From Helichrysum umbraculigerum (lineage: Eukaryota > Streptophyta > Magnoliopsida > Asterales > Asteraceae): a stretch of DNA of 64,000 bases. A model generated the notes under the pieces. That model saw nothing but the letters and a program-made list of their open reading frames with translations, was not told where the DNA came from and did no database searches. Shown here piece by piece: positions 13,536 through 26,331 of the stretch. The stretch covers positions 17,251,501 to 17,315,500 of the forward strand of contig CATIUR010000001.1 of the NCBI GenBank assembly GCA_949592205.1. The letters are read 5' to 3'. Positions within the stretch are counted from its first letter, which is position 1. Every line of letters begins with the position of its first letter. The translations under genes were made by a program, and so were the position numbers.

Positions 13536-14314
13536 TATAACCCATCAAGAAAGGTAAACACCAAACCCATTATTAATTATATTATAATTAACACTTGTAG
13601 AAAACCTAAATACTAAACTTTTGAAAGATAAAACACTTATAAAAAACAAAAGACACAACGCTTTTAGAAATATAAACCATAATCCAAATATTATAAACCA
13701 TAAACTTTCAAGAAAAATTTATATATCATGTACCCATGATCAATTTAGATAAATAAAAAATAAATTTACCCAATCCATAAGTTAAATGGTAAAGTCAAAA
13801 CCCTTGTAAAAAATTAAATGCTAAACTCTTAAAATGGAACTCTTGTAAAAGCTTAATACAATCCCTGACATAGTCCGTAAAAATAAACATGTAACCGTTG
13901 AAAATCTTTAAATACATAACTGCTAAACACATAACCACTTCTAAAAGCTAAGCACTTATTCTTTTTTCTTTTTTTTTTTTTTTTTTTATAAAGCTAAGCA
14001 CTAAAATCTTCTAAAAACAAAACTTAACGTACACCTTTGCAAAATGTAAACACTCAACCTTTAAACACTAAACACTAAACACATAACTCATAAACTGTTT
14101 AAAAGTTAATATATAGTTCTTTTAAAAATCTAGACACGTAACCCTTTAAATGTTAAGCATATAAGCCGCTCAAAAAGCTAAATGCTAAACCATTGAGACA
14201 TAACACTTCTAAAAACTTAAACACTAAACACTTGGAATATAAGCATTCTAAAAAGCTAAATAGGTACAAACCAATTTAAAAATTTAAACCTTATAATCAT
14301 AACTTATAAACCTA

Positions 14315-14675
14315 GGGTAGGGTTCAAATGAGAATATGAATTTGTGTGAGAATGAATGAACCAATGATATCAAGCCATGTGTACAAAGAGAATGTTCCAC
14401 ATGTACAAAACCCATTTACCTCAAACATCAATTATCTCACAAACGACAAATCCAAAAATCATGAAAATTGCACCATAAAATTCAGCGCTTTCTCCTCTTC
14501 GAAGAGGAGAAAACGCTGAATTTTATGGTGCAATTTTCATGATTTTTCGACTTACCGTTTGTGAGATATTTAATTTTAAAAAATGTGGAGGAGAGAGAAT
14601 AAAGTGACACATGTCATAAATATATTGGTTCCCTCATTCCCACTCAAAATTGATGTACCCATTTGAACCTTACTC
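14315..14675. mobile_element. Mutator-type foldback MITE, short copy
   Basis: The ends are GGGTAGGGTTCAAATG and, inverted, GAGTAAGGTTCAAATG. The flanking direct repeat TATAAACCTA is perfect (14305-14314 and 14676-14685); a 9-10 bp duplication is typical of Mutator-like elements. The centre (about 14455-14555) is a nearly perfect palindrome with arms of roughly 47 bp, one visible mismatch and no loop. It is a compact relative of the 868-bp copy at 15977. Confidence 0.85.
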
Positions 14676-15244
14676 TATAAACCTAATACCTAAACAATTG
14701 GTTGTGTACCAAAAACACGGATTTCTTCAATTCTTAAAGCTAAAGACTTGACCCTTATACGGAAACTCTTACAAAGGTTAAACCAATAATCATACTAAAA
14801 GCTGGGCAAAAACACTTGACACAAAAGCCTTTTGAAAAGTTAAATAAATAACTTGAAAATGCTAAATACATAGCACTATTAAATTCGCTAAATACGTAAC
14901 ACTTCTAAATTCTACATGCTTAATAATTCTAAAAAGCTAAGTACTAAAATCTTGACACATAAACCTTTTAAAAGCTAAACATAGAATCCTTTTAAAAAGT
15001 TAAACACTAAAAACTTGACACATAAGCCTTATAAGAGCTAGACACTGAATCCTTCTAACAATCTAAAGACAACCATTTTTAAAAGCTAAACACGTAACCG
15101 GTATAAAAGTTAAAGGGCTTAGTGTCAGGGAATGTACTAAACTTGTAATCGATATCAATTGTGTATATCATACTTACACTCTTCCTTTTTATTGCATCAC
15201 CTTTCAAAAATAGTGTTTTTGTGTATTCAAACATGGTATAAGTA

Positions 15245-15899
15245 TAGAGATGAGCAAAACAGTCTAAGACTGAACTGGTCCTGAACCGGACTGGAACCGG
15301 TCCTGGAAAAACTGGACTGAGAAAAAGACTGGACTGGTCCTAGGACTGCCTGACAGTCCTAATTCAGTCCTACTTTTCTGTTAGAAGACTGGTTAAAAAC
15401 TGGACTGAAATCAGTTTAAACTGGTTAAAGACTGAAACTGGTTTAAAACTGGCAAAAAGACTGAAATGTATTATAAGCTATTTATGTTTATTTATTGTTT
15501 ATTAACTTTTTTCTTTCCTTATAAAATTTAAATTTAGGTCAAATTGTATTTGATACATTTTTATTTATTTATTTATAAACTTTTATTTATTTTCACATCA
15601 ACAATTTCAATTATATACATTTTAATTTAATCATACTTCACATTTATTGATTTTTTCTATTGGTTTTAAAATTTTATTGTAACTATTGACAAAATTATCG
15701 ACCATGAAAAAAAGACTGGAAATAACTGAAACTGGACTGGGACTGGACTGAAATTCTAAGAAAAACTGGCAAAACTGGCAAAAAACTGGACTGAACTGGA
15801 CTAGTCCTAGAAAAGACTGGTTTTTAATTTTCTGTTAAAAAACTGGACATTTTTGAACTGGACTGAAAACCAGTTTTATCTGGTCTTTGCTCATCTCTA
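15245..15899. mobile_element. hAT-type non-autonomous element with subterminal repeats
   Basis: The ends TAGAGATGAGCAAA are inverted repeats, flanked by a perfect 8-bp duplication TATAAGTA (15237-15244 and 15900-15907), as expected for hAT elements. Both subterminal regions are packed with the word ACTGGACTG and variants (about 15260-15470 and 15710-15890), which in hAT elements commonly serve as transposase binding sites. The middle is AT-rich and there is no transposase. Confidence 0.9.
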
Positions 15900-15976
15900 T
15901 ATAAGTATATGAGAGCCTGACCAATTTATTATAAAATCAGTCACATGCACATTATTATGATGTCATATGAAGTAAA

Positions 15977-16844
15977 GGGTAGGGTTCAAATGAGAATAGG
16001 AATTTGTGTGAGAATGAGGGAACCAATGATATCAAGCCATGTGTACAAAGAGAATGTTCCACATGTACAAAACCCATTTACCCCCAACATCAATTATCTC
16101 ACAAACGACAAATCGAAAAATTATGAAAATTGCACCATTAAATTCGTCGTTTTCTCCTCTTCGATTTGCCGTCCCTCAAGACATACTTTCGAAAAGTTTT
16201 TGTTTTTTTCATTTTTTTGGTGGGTTTCACATTTACTAACACATGTGTTAAAGTGTTGCGTTTAGGGTTTAGGGTTTGTGGTTTAGGGGTTAGGGTTTAG
16301 GGTTTAGGGTTTGAGGTTTGGGGTTTCGGGGGAGAAACCCCAAACCTCAAACCCTAAACCCTAAACCCTAACCCCTAAACCACAAACCCTAAACCCTAAA
16401 CGCTTTACAAAACGCTAAACCCTAAATCTTTCTAAACCCTAAACCTTGAACCCCTTCTAAACCCTAAACCCTTATAAACCCTAAACCATAAACCCTACTA
16501 AACCCTAAACCTAACCCTAAACCCTAACCTTAACCACAAATTAAATGTACAACTAATCACTAACACATGTGTTACTAATTTGTGAAACCCACCAAAAAAT
16601 GAGAAAAGTAAAAAGTTGTCAAAAGTATGCCTTGAGGGACGGCAAATCGAAGAGGAGAAAACGCTGAGTTTTATGGTGCAATTTTCATGATTTTTCGACT
16701 TACCGTTTGTAAGATATTTAATTTTTAAAAATGTGGAGGAGAGAGAATAAAGTGTGGAGGAGAGAGAATAAAGTGACACATGGCAGAAATCTGTTGGTTC
16801 CCTCATTCTCACTCAAAATTGGTGTACTCATTTGAACCTTACTC
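15977..16844. mobile_element. Mutator-type foldback MITE, long copy
   Basis: It has the same ends as the element at 14315. The flanking repeat is ATGAAGTAAA (15967-15976) against ATGACGTAAA (16845-16854), 9 of 10 matching. Arms of about 280 bp on each side are mutual inverted repeats. The centre carries telomere-like DNA that the short copy lacks. An internal direct duplication of a GTGGAGGAGAGAGAATAAA unit is visible at about 16731-16771. There is no transposase. Confidence 0.9.
16258..16403. repeat. Perfect 70-bp inverted repeat of telomere-like sequence
   Basis: The left arm (16258-16327) is made of TTTAGGG words with a few variants. The right arm (16334-16403) is its exact reverse complement, and the loop is six bases. 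Degenerate CCCTAAA words continue to about 16540. TTTAGGG is the usual plant telomere repeat. Here it is internal and inside a MITE, so this is not a chromosome end. Confidence 0.95.
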
Positions 16845-16854
16845 ATGACGTAAA

Positions 16855-19800
16855 ATCAGAACTTTTTCTAATTCTTTCTTAGTTTGAGTTCCAACTGACA
16901 ATGTACACGCCTATACAAGTTTACCTGATGTGAGGGTTTGACAAACATATTAATTAAGTTTAATATGATAGCAATTGAGTTTTGTTTTTTTTTTCTTTGT
17001 TTTTTTGTTTTTTTTTTTTTTTTTTTTTTTTTGAGGTGTCATAAGTCATGTCAACTTCTAATTTTTCCTTAAAAAGGTCAATTCAGATTTAATTATATAA
17101 AATCAGGTTATGTAAAACCTACATTTATATATATGGAGATTTGACTGAGTTCATTATATTATTATGTAATAAGTGACTTCCATGGAGATCAACCTATTTA
17201 GTACAGTATTCATTTGGTCAGGCTTATAGTATATCGTTACGCAAGGGTCAGCCGTAGAATAGACTGTTATATGACCAATCGAAGACATTGCTACATACTC
17301 CGTACTATACTCTCATGTTCTGCCAACTTAAGGTTGCTACCTATCACAAACACGAATGTCTTCACCAAAAATTGCGACTTCTCAGTAACCCAGTCACACA
17401 TAATACTAACACTGACCAAAGTGCAATATAAGCAATCGTTACTCAACTTCGCGGTAGTAGTAATAGATAGATATAACTTGCAAAAAGAAAGATACTACAC
17501 ATGTGAAAAATAAATGACAAAAAGATCAAAACAAATGCAACCCCCTTTGCTTGTGTAAACCAAATAAATATGATAACATAACCAAGATAAAGGAATTTAG
17601 GTTTAAAAACAAAAAATAATGATTGATTATTCGCAACACCAACAAAAGAAGCAAATAAGTTCAAACAGGTGCTAATTTAAGATTAGGTAAGGATAAATAA
17701 CAAAATCAAAGCACAAGTCCTCTTCAAAGTAGTAGGCACAACACAGCTTTTCCTTCAAATTCTCTTCAAGAAGCACACGTTTGAAATGCCCAACTTAGGG
17801 CTTCATAAAATAAGTCTTCACGTTTGAACTCCACATCTGGTCTTTGTAGTCTCAAAGGGACATTGAAATTTTAGTGACAGTCTGACAGATCTATAGGCTC
17901 AATGTATGAAATCAAAAACATGGAGTTTTCAATAAAAAGTGAGTTGTATTAACATGTAAGTTTAACCAAAAGTTGCTATATTGCTAGGATGGTAGGGCTT
18001 AGCAAGTTCATTTACAACCACTCTATATGAACTCCTACCATATTCAAGAACATCTAGTGCGGTCAACACATTTTAATTCGTCATTGTTATCGGGTCAGCC
18101 AAATAAAATTGAACTATTATCACACAAATTTCAATTCAATATTGGGTCAACCCAAAAAGAGAGTTTGTGGGTAAATATGACCAGTTTTGACATGGACTAA
18201 ATTTACCCATTTAGACACAATCCCCAGTTGACCCATTACCAAATGTGTCCGCCTTCCCATCTTGGCACGTCAACTGTTAAACACAATAACCTACACAGAC
18301 TCGAACAAAAACGTTTTTGCCTACTTGAACCTGAAAAACAACTAAGAATACAAAACATAAACTGCATATAAATAGTCAAATGTGATATTCTTAAAGGCTT
18401 GCATTAATACTCTAGAAATGTGGTAATCAAGCATGTGACATTGCAGTAACAATTGTGTTTCGAAGTATAGCAGCCTTTATAGAAAAAAACCAACCATTCA
18501 CTAAATAAAATTTGATAGCATCATTTACACTGTGGGCAACTTGTTGCATTTCAAGAATATAAACATCGGACCACTTGTGAAATTTGACATATACACACAA
18601 GTAAAATTATGATATCGAAGGCCATCTTTTAGCTAGTGAATCTCTTTAAAGAGAGACAACTCACGAAAGTTGAATATATTACATACTAACTTCAACATAT
18701 GTTGAAACTCTAAACAAAGTACTCATGAACTACTATATAGAAGAGTAGGTATTAAAACTAACCATATAGACATGCATCATTTATTCTAACTTAGGCATGT
18801 CTCGCACGCTTGAAAGAAAGTTCTGAATTATCATCAAAGTTGACAACAAGTTCACGCACCTGTACATAGTATGTATTAGAGTTATCATAACTCGAGACGC
18901 ATCTTAAATTTTGGTAATCCATCGGTCTATCTTCAGTATAATCCTTCATGTCCAGTCAATGGAGTCGACAAAAGACACATTAGTAATAGAGCTCCCTCAA
19001 CACACAACAAAAATAACTGCGATAAAAATATTTGTAACAACTCAAAGTCGAGTTGGAGATTCTACTGAAACGAAAAGCAATTTAAAATCTAATCAAGCTC
19101 GCTACTTTAAGAAACCACGTGTGACAGTAAAACAATATAGGCGCATACATAATCCCTATAGAAAGGAGGGAACCAGACCTATACCTATGCAATTCTTGTG
19201 ATGTTGGCTACTTGGCTCCACAGAGAGGTGTTCCAACTGCTCTATTTTGTACCAATATACTGCAAAATCATCGGTACATAAGACCATTATCAAGCATCAA
19301 CGAATTTACACTATGAACGATGAGCTAAAAATTATTGGCAGGGGCATTTCAAAGGTCGAAAAACATAATTTATAGAAATGAAGTATTAATGAAACAATAA
19401 TTCAATTACATATTGTTCTTGAGGACCAGTCGCCAAGATAATAATAACTAAAATAACAAAGAAAAAACAAAACCAGCAAATTGAATATACAATAACTAAA
19501 ATGTATGTGAGACTTAAATTTGAAATTGACATAGAACCCGTGTTTTATTAGTAACGATCACAAAGATAGCTCTAAAAAAATTACATGCTAATTTAATGAT
19601 TTGAATGTAGCATGAGTAAGATGAGATACAGATAGCCAGATAGGAGACTAACACTCATACTGAATAAATCAGCAAATAAGTGCAACTGACAGTGAGATAC
19701 GTGCAATATAGGAAACTAATCACAAGCAAAAAATAATCTGAAAAATCAAACCACAATACAAAGTTATAGAACAAATGATTGCAAAGTGAAGTAAATAATA

Positions 19801-21503
19801 TATAAGACCAGGATAACAACAGACAGATAATGGTAACACTAATAAGAATGGAAAAATAGCAAACCTTATGAGCAGTTTATATATACAATCTCACAAAACC
19901 AAACCATAATACCTTATGAGCAGTTTCTATATACTTCATTTGTAAAGTCTAAATCTGTAAGCTTTCATCCAACATATAAAACTCAGAATCCATTAGAGAA
20001 AACTTTAAACGGTCATGTCAAAACCCAAGATAAAGATGAAATTAGTTGATGCATAAAATAAAGTTAAGAAGTTTATAATCGCAAGGCAGCCATGGATGTC
20101 CAATACGCCTCTGACATAAAAGATTTCACTCTTTTCATTAGGGAGAAATGAATCACTATCGGCATCTAAGTGTGAGCCTTTTTTTTCTGGGCTTCCACTT
20201 CTCTATTGATTCAAAATTGATCCCAATGTTAGTGGTAGCAAAGCATGTGAATCTATAATAGTGAAAATTTACAAACTAACTGTAAATTATAATAAAGAAA
20301 ATATAACTTTTTTTAAGCACATGCTTTTATAATATATTTTGCAAAAGGTCAATTAGTTACAAACATTTGAGCACATGTTAGGCGATTTTGGAATTTTGCC
20401 CATTACCAATAAATACAACCCAAACATATGATACAATAAATGGGTTAAAATTGCCACAAACTAAACAGATGAGCTGAATTCTGCGTTAGCACCAAACACT
20501 TAAAAATCAGTACCTTGGTGGTGGCCATTCCACTCCTAATCCTTATCCAGGAGTACCATAACCGACTATGTTTCGACTCCGAGGTACAGATTAAGGTAAG
20601 AGTACAAGTACTTTATGCGGTTCCATGTGCACCTAAACCTGTTCAGTAGTATGAAAAGATCAACCATCAAATATATAGTATTTGATGTTATCCATAAAGA
20701 TGTTTATACTACGGACCATGTTGGCCTTTGCCCATTCGAAACCATTATATTTTAATCACTCAAGTATATGCCATAAAAATATAGCAAAGGAACATTGATA
20801 GCAAGACCCTGTAATTACAAAATCCCATAGTTAACGAAAAACCCTAAAGCTTAATCAACTTATATTTACAATAAGCCGATAATTAGTAACGGATCAAAAT
20901 AAGCTCATCATAAATGGGTAAAGAAATCAGTGACTTTAAAAATGACCCTAACCCATGGTACTATGTACAAAGCGTTAATAATGCAGTACAAAATGTATGG
21001 GCTTAATATATAATAGCAATAATTAAGAATAATAATAAATTGTATATCAAATATATCGAATAAATAATAAATATATGAACGAAGAAGCATTACCTGTCAA
21101 TGGTTAGCAGCCTTGACCGCGACTAAACTTACTAAGACCCATAATTGCAGACTCTATACCCATAGCAGCAAAAGTCCTGCAACTACTTAAACTATATTAT
21201 CACACATGCATCATAAATTCAGTTGTGAAACGAAATGAGTGAAGTATGCACCTATTTTAACTGATTGATGAATTGTAACTGAGTTTTACTACTGGATCAT
21301 TTGACCAATTGGTGTTAAATCAAATAATGCCTAAATTGTCACTCTTTAATTCACATGTACTTGTTCATAAGGAGCCTTATAACTATAAGAAGCAACCCTT
21401 TGCAAGTGCAACCATCGAATTACCAACGTATTGAAGATTTATCTATAATAACAAAAGTACAAAACTTAACTGATGTTCCATAAAAAAGTACAATAATTTG
21501 GTA
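16855..21503. other. Intergenic DNA with no recognised gene
   Basis: This is AT-rich sequence with a long T-run at about 16986-17032 and scattered short open frames, such as 18911-19201, that resemble nothing I know. I found no splice-consistent exon chain, tRNA or paired transposon ends. Untranslated or intronic sequence of an unrecognised gene cannot be excluded. Confidence 0.5.
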
Positions 21504-21508
21504 CTTAG

Positions 21509-22143
21509 TGTTAGAATATAGCAAATAACTATAACAAATTGTCATACAATTGCGGAAGCGAATAAATACGTATTTATAATTAGTTAAGATAGAAAACGTG
21601 TACCTTTTAGCTTGCTCCAAATAATCGTTTATTAAACGAACAGGTTTCACTAATGGTAAAACCCTCTAGGGTTGCACGCACACCACCTTCACGACACAAT
21701 CACGATGCTAGTCGAAACTCACTTAATAAACTTGAAAACCTCTCTTGTTTTGATCGAAAAAGACAAACCAAACAAACTCCTTGGTTTCTTGGTCGACGGC
21801 TCAAAAGATAGGAGGAAAAGAGAGTTTTAATTATTAGGGTATTGTATGTATTAGGATACCAATAACCCTAATTTAGCTTTGTATTTATAGGCTTTTAATT
21901 AGGTTTTTGAGTTGTATATGGAGACTTAAAATTGGCCCATATAAAACCCAATACAAACCCAATTCAAACCCAATACAAGTTTTACTCACTTAACATTTGA
22001 GTCCCTCAAGTTTAGTTTATATTAAATGTGTATAATAATTAATACATTATTAATTATTAATCGTGTCTAAATGATTAAGTGCGCGCCCCCCATAGGCTCA
22101 TTAATTTCCGGACATGCTTAAGTCGTGTACATATATACCAACA
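21509..22143 (-). repeat. 3' LTR of the copia element
   Basis: It starts TGTTAGAATATAG and ends ACCAACA on the plus strand. It aligns without gaps with the split 5' LTR once the Tat insertion is removed. The adjacent purine-rich tract AAGTGGGAGC (minus strand, 22144 onward) marks it as the 3' LTR. Confidence 0.92.
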
Positions 22144-22156
22144 GCTCCCACTTGGA
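22144..22156 (-). promoter_or_regulatory. Polypurine tract of the copia element
   Basis: On the minus strand the sequence AAGTGGGAGC abuts the 3' LTR. Plus-strand DNA priming at such a tract is known for LTR retrotransposons. Confidence 0.75.
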
Positions 22157-22964
22157 CATGTCTTAAGCAATAACATTGGTTAGCGTCTAGCAACACTTCA
22201 ATATTCCCAGAAATTTCTGAGTTTCGTTTCATAAAGTCTCAGATAATGATTTCATCATTTACAATCCCTTTGTTTCAGATACTGGTGTTAATCATGAGTA
22301 TGGATCAATGTCATTTCATGATTTAACTGTTCTATTTCTCATTTCATGTAATTAATCAAGATTATAAAATGAATCGAGACATATCTAGATTTCATTTTGG
22401 TATGGCCATACACACATCTGATTAATACCTAATGAGCGGCCTAGAAGTATCATTCTTCAATATCGTATTGAAGGAACAAATTCTGTATTGACTACACGTG
22501 TCAGTCATGCATTTCACTACACTTCTGAAAATAGTCCTGTGTAACTACAATTTACGAATAGTTAGAACTATATCAAGAAGATGCAATCCATACACGCTGA
22601 ACCTACTTGCATCTCAAGTCTAAGGATTCAGTAAATAATCATTTTCGAATATTTCTTAATGACGACGATCCATAAAGTATTAATTCGATAATTTGGGAAA
22701 TCCGATATGCATCTGTATGAATATCATGTGAGTTTAGTGAGACCCTTTCTGACCAATCACTCAGATATGTCTTAGTTTGACTATATTCCCATATAGTCAA
22801 TCGACATTGGATAGTTTAGAATAATAATAAATTATTCAAGGATTTAAACATGCAAACATAGGATACAATTAATTATCAAATGAAAACAAACATAACAAGT
22901 ACTTTAATTCATTTATTGGATAATAATTGTTTAACATCCTTTATCCAAATACTAAAACACAGAT

Positions 22965-25699
22965 TTACATGAGATAACTAGCCATACGAAGTCCTATGCC
23001 CTTGGCATGTTGACTACGTTTTCCCTTAGGTAAAGCTTTCGTAAACGGATCAGCTAGATTATTATCTGTGTGACCTTTGAGTAGATTTGATGTCACCTAT
23101 TTCAATATGTTCTCGAATATAGTGATATCTTCTAGGATAATGTCTGGCCCCATTCTGAACTCCAGGTTCATCAGCAATTAAAAATGCTCTTGAGTTATTG
23201 CAGTATAACTCTATGGGGGTTTTTTATTTGTGGGTACCACGTCAAGCCTAAAAATAAATTTTCTAATCCAGACGGCTTCCTACTCAGCTTCCGAAGGTGC
23301 TATGTACTCTGATTCAGTTGCAGAAATGGCAGTTTTTGATTGCTTCATAAGGAACCCTTTTCACTCCGTCTCCATCCAAGATGAAAACGTATCCTGTCTG
23401 AGATTTCATATCATCTGTATTGGTCAGAAATCCAGCATCACTGTAACCAGTCACTTTGAGCTCAGCTTCAGGATTTTAACCATACACCAGGAATATCTCA
23501 CTAGTAGTCATGTGACTTTCACCTGGATTATGTTAAAAATGGCTGGCTATGTTCTGTGTGAACGCCACATCAGGTCTAGTGCATCTAACCGCATACATAA
23601 TAGATCCAATAGCCGAAGCATAAGGAACCCTTTGCATACGCTCCACCTCAGCAGGTGTAGAAGCACAATGTTTGCCATTTAAGTCAAGTCTTTCTAACAT
23701 TGGTACATTTCCACGTTTAGAATTCTCCATCTTAAATCTCTTTAAGATCTTATCAATATAAGCACTTTGACTTAGTCCAATAAACCGCTTAGTTCAATCT
23801 CTATAAGTCTTGATTCCAAGTATGAATGTTGGTTCTCCCAAGTCTTTTATAGCGAAACACTTTTCAAGGTAGGATTTTACATCTTGTAACTTTGAAATGT
23901 GATTTCCTATGATCAATATGACCACAACATATAAGACAAGGAAGTAACATTACTCCCACTAGCCTTTTGATATACACATGGCTTATTAGGGTTTTGAGTA
24001 AAAACAAACCTTTTGATTTCCTCATCAAACCTCTTGGCATCCAGTTGCCAAATATCATAGTCATAGTATGCTGCTATAGCTAAGAGAATCCTAATAGCCC
24101 TAATGTCCGCTACAGGAGAGAAGGTTTCATCATAGTCAACTCCGTAGATTTGAGTATAACCCTTCGCTTTATAGGTGTGTATATTCTCATCCACATTCGT
24201 AGCTTCAAGCCATTTTTCAGATTCTAGATCTGATAATGCAGCTTTGAAATTAAGAGATTCATTAAGATCCTCTATCACGTGCTCCTCATTTTCTACATTT
24301 AGACACAGCTTTTCGAAAGCACGTATTGTCCTTGCGGACCTACGAATAGGAACAACATCGACTTGAGGTTCAACACTTTGAATACTTTCCCCCCCAAGTT
24401 GATGTTCGCTAGTGTTTGTAGAAGGTGATGCATCTTCCTCTTGATTCTCATCAAGTTCTACGACCCTCCTACTGTTTTCTTGAGCTATGAGATTCTTTTC
24501 AAAGAACTCAGCATATCTAGCAACTTTAATAGTATTTTCAGAAGGATTGTAGAAGTAGTAACCCATTTTTTCCTTTGGGTATTCTACAAAGATGCACTTA
24601 ATAGATCTTTGCTCAAGTTTGTCAGGCGTATCCCGCTTCAAAAGCGCCTCACATCCCCAGACCTTTAAGTAAGACAAATTTGGGACTTTTCCATACCACA
24701 TTCATGTGGTGTCTTATCAACCTTCTTGGTTGGCACCATATTCAAAATACATACATCAGATTGAAGAGCATTATTCCAAAATGATAATGGGAGAGTTGTA
24801 AGGTTCATCATGGATCTTACCATGTCTAACAAGGTTCGATGCCTCCTCTCAGATACTTCATTATATTATGGTGTGTAAGGAGGAGTAAGCTGTTGGACAA
24901 TCCACACGCTTTTAGATAATCCTTAAACTCTTGGCTTAAGTATTCACCACCTCAATTCGAATGAATTATCTTGATGGTTTTACCGAGTTGATTTTCTACT
25001 TCACTCTTAAACACTTTAAATGTTTCAAAGACTTCATGTTTATGTTTAAGCAAGTAAACATAACCATAACGACTGAAATCATCAGTAAAAGTGATGAAGT
25101 AGCTAGCACCTTGTCTTGACACATATCTAAATGGACCACAAATATCTGTATGTATAATTCCAAGTAGATCTTTAGCCCTTTGCGTTTGATGCGGAAAGGG
25201 TTTCCTTGTCATCTTGCCACAAACACAAGATACACATTTATCAAAGGATTCATCATCATTTGATTTTAAAAGCCCTTTACATTGAAGCCTTTCAATGAGT
25301 TTCTTGTCAATGTGTGCAAGACGATAGTATCAAAGATAGGTAGAGTCCAAATTAGATTTGGCTCTTTTATTGCTAATAGAATACATAGAATTAACTTTTG
25401 AAACATGATCATGCATATCAATTTCATAAATACCATCACAAGGAATAGCATAATCAATAAAACATTGATAAATCCATTATCTTTCAAAAGTAAAACTGAA
25501 GTAACACCTCTAGTAATAGTAGGTGCAAAATGACAATTGTCTAATACAATAACTAAGCCCGAAGACAAACTTAAGTCAAACTTCAGTTGGCTTCTACTGC
25601 TTCACGTACACCATTGTACAAGTAGAGTCCCATGTTTCAATTTCCTCTTTCCTCTAAATTCCTGAAGGGTATTACAAATGTAAGTACCATAACCAGTAT
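22965..25699 (-). pseudogene. copia pol remnant (integrase, reverse transcriptase, RNase H)
   Basis: Separate frames carry recognisable copia pieces in the expected order. The integrase core comes first at 25212-24952, with HTDICGPF and FITFTDDFSRYGYVYLLKHK. The integrase C-terminal part follows (about 24700, KVWGCEA and IFVEYPKEKMGYYFYN). Next is reverse transcriptase (about 24200-23913, YTQIYGVDYDETFSPVA and DIWQLDAK). The RNase H region (about 23730-22965) reads out in pieces to a stop at 22965-22967. Reverse transcriptase has lost the segment after LDAK, and several frameshifts and stops separate the pieces. No active protein is possible. Confidence 0.85.
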
Positions 25700-26331
25700 C
25701 ATATATCTAGGAATTTGATTTGAAGAAAGAATATAATTCTATCGTGAAGATACTGGAAGGTCCGGTCGAGCCGGCTAGCTTCTTCTTCTTATTCATCAAC
25801 TCAGCAAGATAAGCTAGACAATTACTCTTCCAGTGTCCCACAATGGTGACACGCCTCATTCTTAGCCGGATGCTCTTTCTTTGCTGGAGGGGTTTGCTTA
25901 GGTTTGGGGACATAAGCATCTTGCTTTCCCTTGGCCTTTCCCCTAGTTTGCGGTTTCTTATCTTTCTGGATCTTTCCACTTCTAATCGCAAGGATTTTTG
26001 GAGTAGCCGATTTCAGCTCTATAATCATATTAAGTGGAATATGATTTTCATATCGGTTTTGAAGTTCGGGAGTCATGCTGCCGAGCATCAAACAAGAAAC
26101 TTCATTATGACATTCATAAAGAGCATTCCATGCCGCTAATTCCTCAATAGGACCAGGAGCAGTATCAAGAACATGTCTCATCGGCTGTTCAATGACTTTT
26201 GTTTTCCTTTCAACACGAAGAACAATCCTTAGTTGACAAAACTAATCATTGAAATTAATTCCAGAAAGTTTTTCTTTTTCTAGCATTTGCCTGAAAGCCG
26301 AATAATTCGAGTTCGGTGCAGGATTTGCCAT
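25700..26331 (-). pseudogene. copia gag remnant with zinc knuckle
   Basis: An ATG at 26331 opens MANPAPNSNYSAFRQ but the frame meets a TAG at 26244-26242 where relatives usually have tryptophan. The frame then continues through a typical copia Gag to a CCHC zinc knuckle (CHHCG, then GHWKSNC) that is split by a one-base frameshift near 25830. These two lesions make it non-functional. Confidence 0.8.

Larger units (their letters stand above)
13140..15130. repeat. Degenerate AT-rich minisatellite tract
   Basis: Apart from two inserted MITEs, the sequence is built from loosely repeated words such as CTAAACACTAAAC, AACCCTTCTAAAA and ACTTGACACATAA, with unit lengths that drift between about 15 and 40 bp. 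The words resemble decayed CCCTAAA telomere-type repeats but are too diverged to prove that. There is no coding potential. Confidence 0.6.

Noticed and set aside
16258..16540. Possible chromosome end because of TTTAGGG repeats
   Set aside because: The repeats are few, inverted, and enclosed by a MITE with its target duplication.
18911..19201. A 96-codon open frame
   Set aside because: No family resemblance, no splice context, and of a length expected by chance.
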